Source of the DNA: Peptoniphilaceae bacterium AM52-5BH
GTDB taxonomy: Bacteria > Bacillota > Clostridia > Tissierellales > Peptoniphilaceae
DNA: 16,967 bases
Assembly (NCBI GenBank): GCA_027669155.1
Contig: JAQEDR010000032.1
Span: 1-16,967 of the forward strand
Direction: 5' to 3'
Shown one piece after another: positions 15,101 to 16,967 of this stretch (positions are counted from its first letter, which is position 1; every line of letters begins with the position of its first letter). The notes under the pieces are model-generated. The model was not told where the DNA came from. It worked only from the letters and a program-made list of their open reading frames with translations, and made no database searches. The translations under genes and the position numbers were made by a program.

Positions 15101-16424
15101 CGTTAAGCTGGATACTATCGATAATTCCGTCTTTGATATGCATTGCCTTCATATCTTGGCCACCAATATCTAGGATAAAGTCGACATTAGGGTTGAAGAA
15201 TTGAGCTGCCTTGTAGTGGGCGATGGTCTCAACTTCTCCATTATCTACACGAAGGGCCTTTTTGATGAAGTCTTCTCCGTAACCACAGATTCCGCTTGAA
15301 GCGATGTAGGCCTTAGGATTTTTCTTGATATAGCCTTCCTTGAGCATAGAAATTACAACTTCAAGAGGCTTACCCAAATTCATCCTGTAATCTTCTAGAA
15401 GGATTTTCTTATCCTCACTTAGCCAAACCATCTTGCTAGTAGTAGAGCCGGCATCGATTCCTACATATATTGGACCTTCGTAATCGTGGATATCCTTGTA
15501 GGCGACTTGGCCTGTGGCGTGTCTTTTCTTAAATTCTTTGTATTCTTCTTCCGACTCAAACAAAGGCTCGAGTCTTTTTGTCATGTCGAGATTTTCTGGA
15601 GCCTCACCATCGAGCCTTTCAATTAAAGTCCTATAAGGAATAAATTCCTTAGAATCTGCTGATAATAGTGCGGCTCCAAGAGCTACGTAGATTTCGGCAT
15701 TGTCTGGGATGGTGAAGGTATTTTCCTCTTCTCCTAGAGTCTCTACAAATCTATCCCTCAAAGATGAGAGGAAGTGGAGAGGTCCTCCGAGGAAGGTAAT
15801 ATTACCCTCTATTGGTCTACCACAAGCCAGGTTTGAAATAGTTTGGTTAACTACTGATTGAAATACTGAAATAGCTATATCTTCCCTGCTAGCTCCCTCA
15901 TTCATCAAGGCTTGGATATCCGTTTTGGCAAAAACACCACATCTTGAAGCAATTGGATAGACCTTCTTGTAGGATTTCGAAAGTTCGTTAAGACCAGTTG
16001 CATCAGTATCTAGGAGAGAGGCCATCTGATCTATAAAAGCTCCAGTTCCTCCAGCACAGATCGAATTCATCCTCTGCTCGACAGATCCCTTAAGATATGT
16101 AATCTTAGAATCCTCTCCTCCTAGCTCGATTAGGACATCAGTCTCTGGAATATATTCTCTGATAGCCCTTGTTTCTGCTATAACTTCTTGGACGAAATCA
16201 ATACCCAAATAATCTTCCAAAAACATTCCACCAGAGCCTGTAACATTGACAGTTACTTCATCACCCTTGAATCGATCAAAGGCCTCTAGAAGAACCGTCC
16301 TTACAGTCTCCTTCACATCTGACTTATGTCTAACATAGACAGAGTGTAAAATATTAAAATTTGTATCGGTAATTACAAGCTTAACTGTAGTCGAACCTAC
16401 ATCAAGTCCCATGTGTAATCTCAT
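12150..16424 (-). CDS. Giant acyl-CoA dehydratase activase-like protein (two ASKHA domains plus HgdB-like region)
   Basis: This 1424-residue cytosolic iron-sulfur protein is in the usual range for the fused 2-hydroxyacyl-CoA dehydratase activase-related family. ASKHA ATPase domain 1 (about 1-260) has GLDVGSTTVK, GGEDSK, SICAGGTG (Cys123) and SRCGVF (Cys162); this cysteine pair matches the [4Fe-4S] ligands of HgdC-type activators. Domain 2 (about 318-575) has GIDAGSTTSK, GGQDMK, EACSSGCGS (Cys444, Cys448) and SRCTVF (Cys483). A CxxCxxxC group follows (603, 606, 610, with Cys629), then a DUF2229-like segment and a C-terminal half resembling HgdB subunits, with NDSCYPS, GGACRAS and FGCLPNH cysteine sites. 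The family couples ATP hydrolysis to low-potential electron transfer. No separate dehydratase subunit genes lie nearby, so the partner is unknown. The AAAGGGA ribosome binding site fits the start. Single-gene unit. Confidence 0.9.
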   Translation of the reverse strand: MRLHMGLDVGSTTVKLVITDTNFNILHSVYVRHKSDVKETVRTVLLEAFDRFKGDEVTVNVTGSGGMFLEDYLGIDFVQEVIAETRAIREYIPETDVLIELGGEDSKITYLKGSVEQRMNSICAGGTGAFIDQMASLLDTDATGLNELSKSYKKVYPIASRCGVFAKTDIQALMNEGASREDIAISVFQSVVNQTISNLACGRPIEGNITFLGGPLHFLSSLRDRFVETLGEEENTFTIPDNAEIYVALGAALLSADSKEFIPYRTLIERLDGEAPENLDMTKRLEPLFESEEEYKEFKKRHATGQVAYKDIHDYEGPIYVGIDAGSTTSKMVWLSEDKKILLEDYRMNLGKPLEVVISMLKEGYIKKNPKAYIASSGICGYGEDFIKKALRVDNGEVETIAHYKAAQFFNPNVDFILDIGGQDMKAMHIKDGIIDSIQLNEACSSGCGSFLSTFAQSVGMSVEDFQQRAILSKEPADLGSRCTVFMNSKVKQSQKEGSEVEDIAAGLCYSVIKNAIQKVIKVRDPRSLGENLVVQGGTFYGDAILRAFEKITGRDTTRPEIAGLMGAMGMALISMDKSTGHSSLADIDELESFSYEQKNARCGKCSNNCSLIINIFPDGSRYITGNRCERGAGVKKSHSFADYNMYKFKYDLLFNRRTLKDKNTFGKIGIPRVLNIYEDYPFWHTFFTSLGFDIVLSDRSSREIYEKGISSISSETACYPAKLVHGHIENLLEKDVDTIFYPAIFYEYKQYKNAKNQMNCPVVSGYPDLIRNNVDDLKNIKYMAPYLSFESEKIIADRLVEEFKDYSYEGKTLGKKEIRNAASLAWKEMQNYHDQIKKRGKEILDFVNDKNLNALVLAGRPYHIDPEVNHGIAELIESMKIPVLSEDAIAYNSPDLSYDLRVLDQWSYHARLYRAAQYVGQTDNLELIQLNSFGCGLDAVTSDQVADILKANGKIYTLIKIDEVSNLGAVKIRIRSLLEALNQKRIEGHKLEGDLDKLDYESPEFTKKMVKEGYTILAPQMAREHFAIMEPVFHEYDLNIEFLDDINSDVIDTGLKYVNNDSCYPSITVVGQLLEAVKSGRYDTDKIALLMTQTGGACRASNYVGYIRKGLKDAGLDDIPVIALSAQGIETNAGFDLKKASSIPLLKKLMRSILLGDLINRVSNATRPYEGNKGETNNLKEAWIIKCKQVAPKMTGKDYKNLVKEIVEDFDNIERKDLILPKAGIVGEILVKFLPEANNHLQDILEREGAEVILPDLTDFLMYCMKNTEIKADLYGKDKKSAWLGKMGISLVEKYRKIVREALRESKHFEEPCYIDQIADYAKDVTSLGNQAGEGWLLAGEMVELIKQGAPNIVVIQPFGCLPNHITGKGVMKKIRSVYEEANIVAIDYDPGASEVNQVNRVKLMMSSAREKLKDKEEAKTSI

Positions 16425-16461
16425 AAGATCCCTTTCTATTATAAATAAGATATACTTATAT

Positions 16462-16489
16462 ATTATATATTAACTAATTTTCCTGTAAA
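16462..16489 (-). promoter_or_regulatory. Probable sigma-A promoter of the 1424-residue protein gene
   Basis: On the minus strand TTTACA (16484-16489) is 16 nt from TATAAT (16462-16467), with the start codon about 40 nt downstream. A second TATAAT at 16438-16443 is too close to the ribosome binding site to be favoured. Confidence 0.6.
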
Positions 16490-16569
16490 TAACACAATAA
16501 GGAATTAAACAATCTGCTCAATCCCCTTATATCCTATTATACTACTAGAAATTAAAAACTATAATAATT

Positions 16570-16690
16570 GGGGAAGATATTTTTTCCTAAAATATCTTTT
16601 GCTAAAAATGTATTGATATTGAATATATCTTTATATTATAATATTTCCTTATACAGGGTTGGACCCTTCGAACCTCAGGGAGACAGCTAA
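16570..16690 (+). repeat. Family A structured repeat, copy A4 (5' half only)
   Basis: GGGG then H1 as a 9-bp stem AGATATTTT/AAAATATCT (16575-16583 with 16589-16597), an AT-rich spacer, and a block from CAGGGTTGG through GGGAGACAGCTAA that is identical to A2 over about 37 nt. It then stops: the inner G-rich stem and everything after are missing. Copy A5 starts about 12 nt later. Confidence 0.75.
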
Positions 16691-16701
16691 AGGGAAATTA
16701 T

Positions 16702-16967
16702 AGGAGATTTAAAAAAATCTTTGAATAAAAAGTCTTAGAATAGATGTTTCTATATATTAAAGTATTTCTTAAAGCAGGTTGAACCCTTCGAACCCAAGGG
16801 GACAGGCTAAGGGGGCGGCAGAGGCCCCCTCTACCCTTTCCCCTTGACCCCTTTGTCATTCACCCCCTCTGCTCCTTAGCGGAGTGCGAAATCAGATGAT
16901 TGGCTTGCGCCAATCTGGATTGTCAACACCTAATTGTACAATCTAAAATCGAACGCACTAATCTAAG
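16702..16967 (+). repeat. Family A structured repeat, copy A5 (3' end beyond window)
   Basis: H1 is AGATTT/AAATCT (16705-16710 with 16715-16720). The H2 outer stem CAAGGGGA/TCCCCTTG (16795-16802 with 16839-16846) encloses AGGGGGC/GCCCCCT (16810-16816 with 16824-16830). H3 is CTCC/GGAG. H4 is GATTGGC-TTGC-GCCAATC (16898-16915). The last bases contain TAAAATCGAAC (16944-16954), also found in inverted form at the other end of the window in A1. H4 is not followed by a T-run here. Confidence 0.8.

Larger units (their letters stand above)
16425..16967. other. Gene-free right end with promoter and two family A copies
   Basis: No open frame with a ribosome binding site is visible. It holds the promoter of the 1424-residue gene, about 80 nt of AT-rich DNA, the incomplete repeat copy A4 and copy A5, which runs to the window edge. 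Confidence 0.75.

Overview
The window looks like chromosomal DNA from a low-GC Gram-positive anaerobe. The likeliest group is the Gram-positive anaerobic cocci (Peptoniphilaceae, for example Anaerococcus); this is inferred from protein style, not from a marker gene. Supporting features are sigma-A-type promoters (one is a perfect TTGACA-17-TATAAT), AGGAG ribosome binding sites, long acidic-helical surface proteins with sortase-like C termini, and a very large 2-hydroxyacyl-CoA dehydratase activase-like protein typical of amino-acid-fermenting anaerobes.

Layout. Bases 266-2796 (minus) hold a two-gene operon: a 657-residue wall-anchored-type surface protein, then a small lipoprotein. Bases 3917-5257 (minus) hold a single gene for a second, probably abundant, wall-anchored-type helical surface protein; its C-terminal third shares a domain with the lipoprotein. 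Bases 6120-8318 (minus) hold a COG2509-type FAD-dependent dehydrogenase followed, with no spacing, by an alpha/beta hydrolase. Diverging from these, bases 8438-11228 (plus) hold azlC, azlD (branched-chain amino acid export) and a PEP-carboxykinase/HPr-kinase-like P-loop protein ending in a strong terminator. Bases 12150-16424 (minus) hold the 1424-residue activase-like protein.

The most unusual content lies between the genes. A modular repeat of about 350 nt (family A) occurs as two full copies (2906-3251 plus, 3446-3799 minus) and three partial or window-truncated copies (1-186 minus, 16570-16690 plus, 16702-16967 plus). Its copies differ in sequence but keep the same series of hairpins, with paired (compensatory) changes in at least three stems and a nearly invariant 21-nt loop. 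This pattern points to selection on an RNA or single-stranded DNA fold. A second repeat of about 280-330 bp (family B) occurs as one copy after the hydrolase gene (5588-5864 minus) and two tandem copies after the P-loop gene (11317-11594, 11700-12031 plus). Every copy of both families reads away from its nearest gene, so the gene blocks are bracketed by outward-pointing inverted copies. No transposase, CRISPR array, tRNA or rRNA was seen.

How the genes work together: the left third is cell-surface biology, probably adhesion or a protein coat. The middle is an uncharacterised redox/hydrolase pair beside amino acid export. The right is radical-type acyl-CoA dehydration or related reductase activation. 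No shared pathway is evident. The candidates for an undescribed system are the family A structured repeat and, less strongly, the shared surface domain and the P-loop protein with its unfamiliar N-terminal part.
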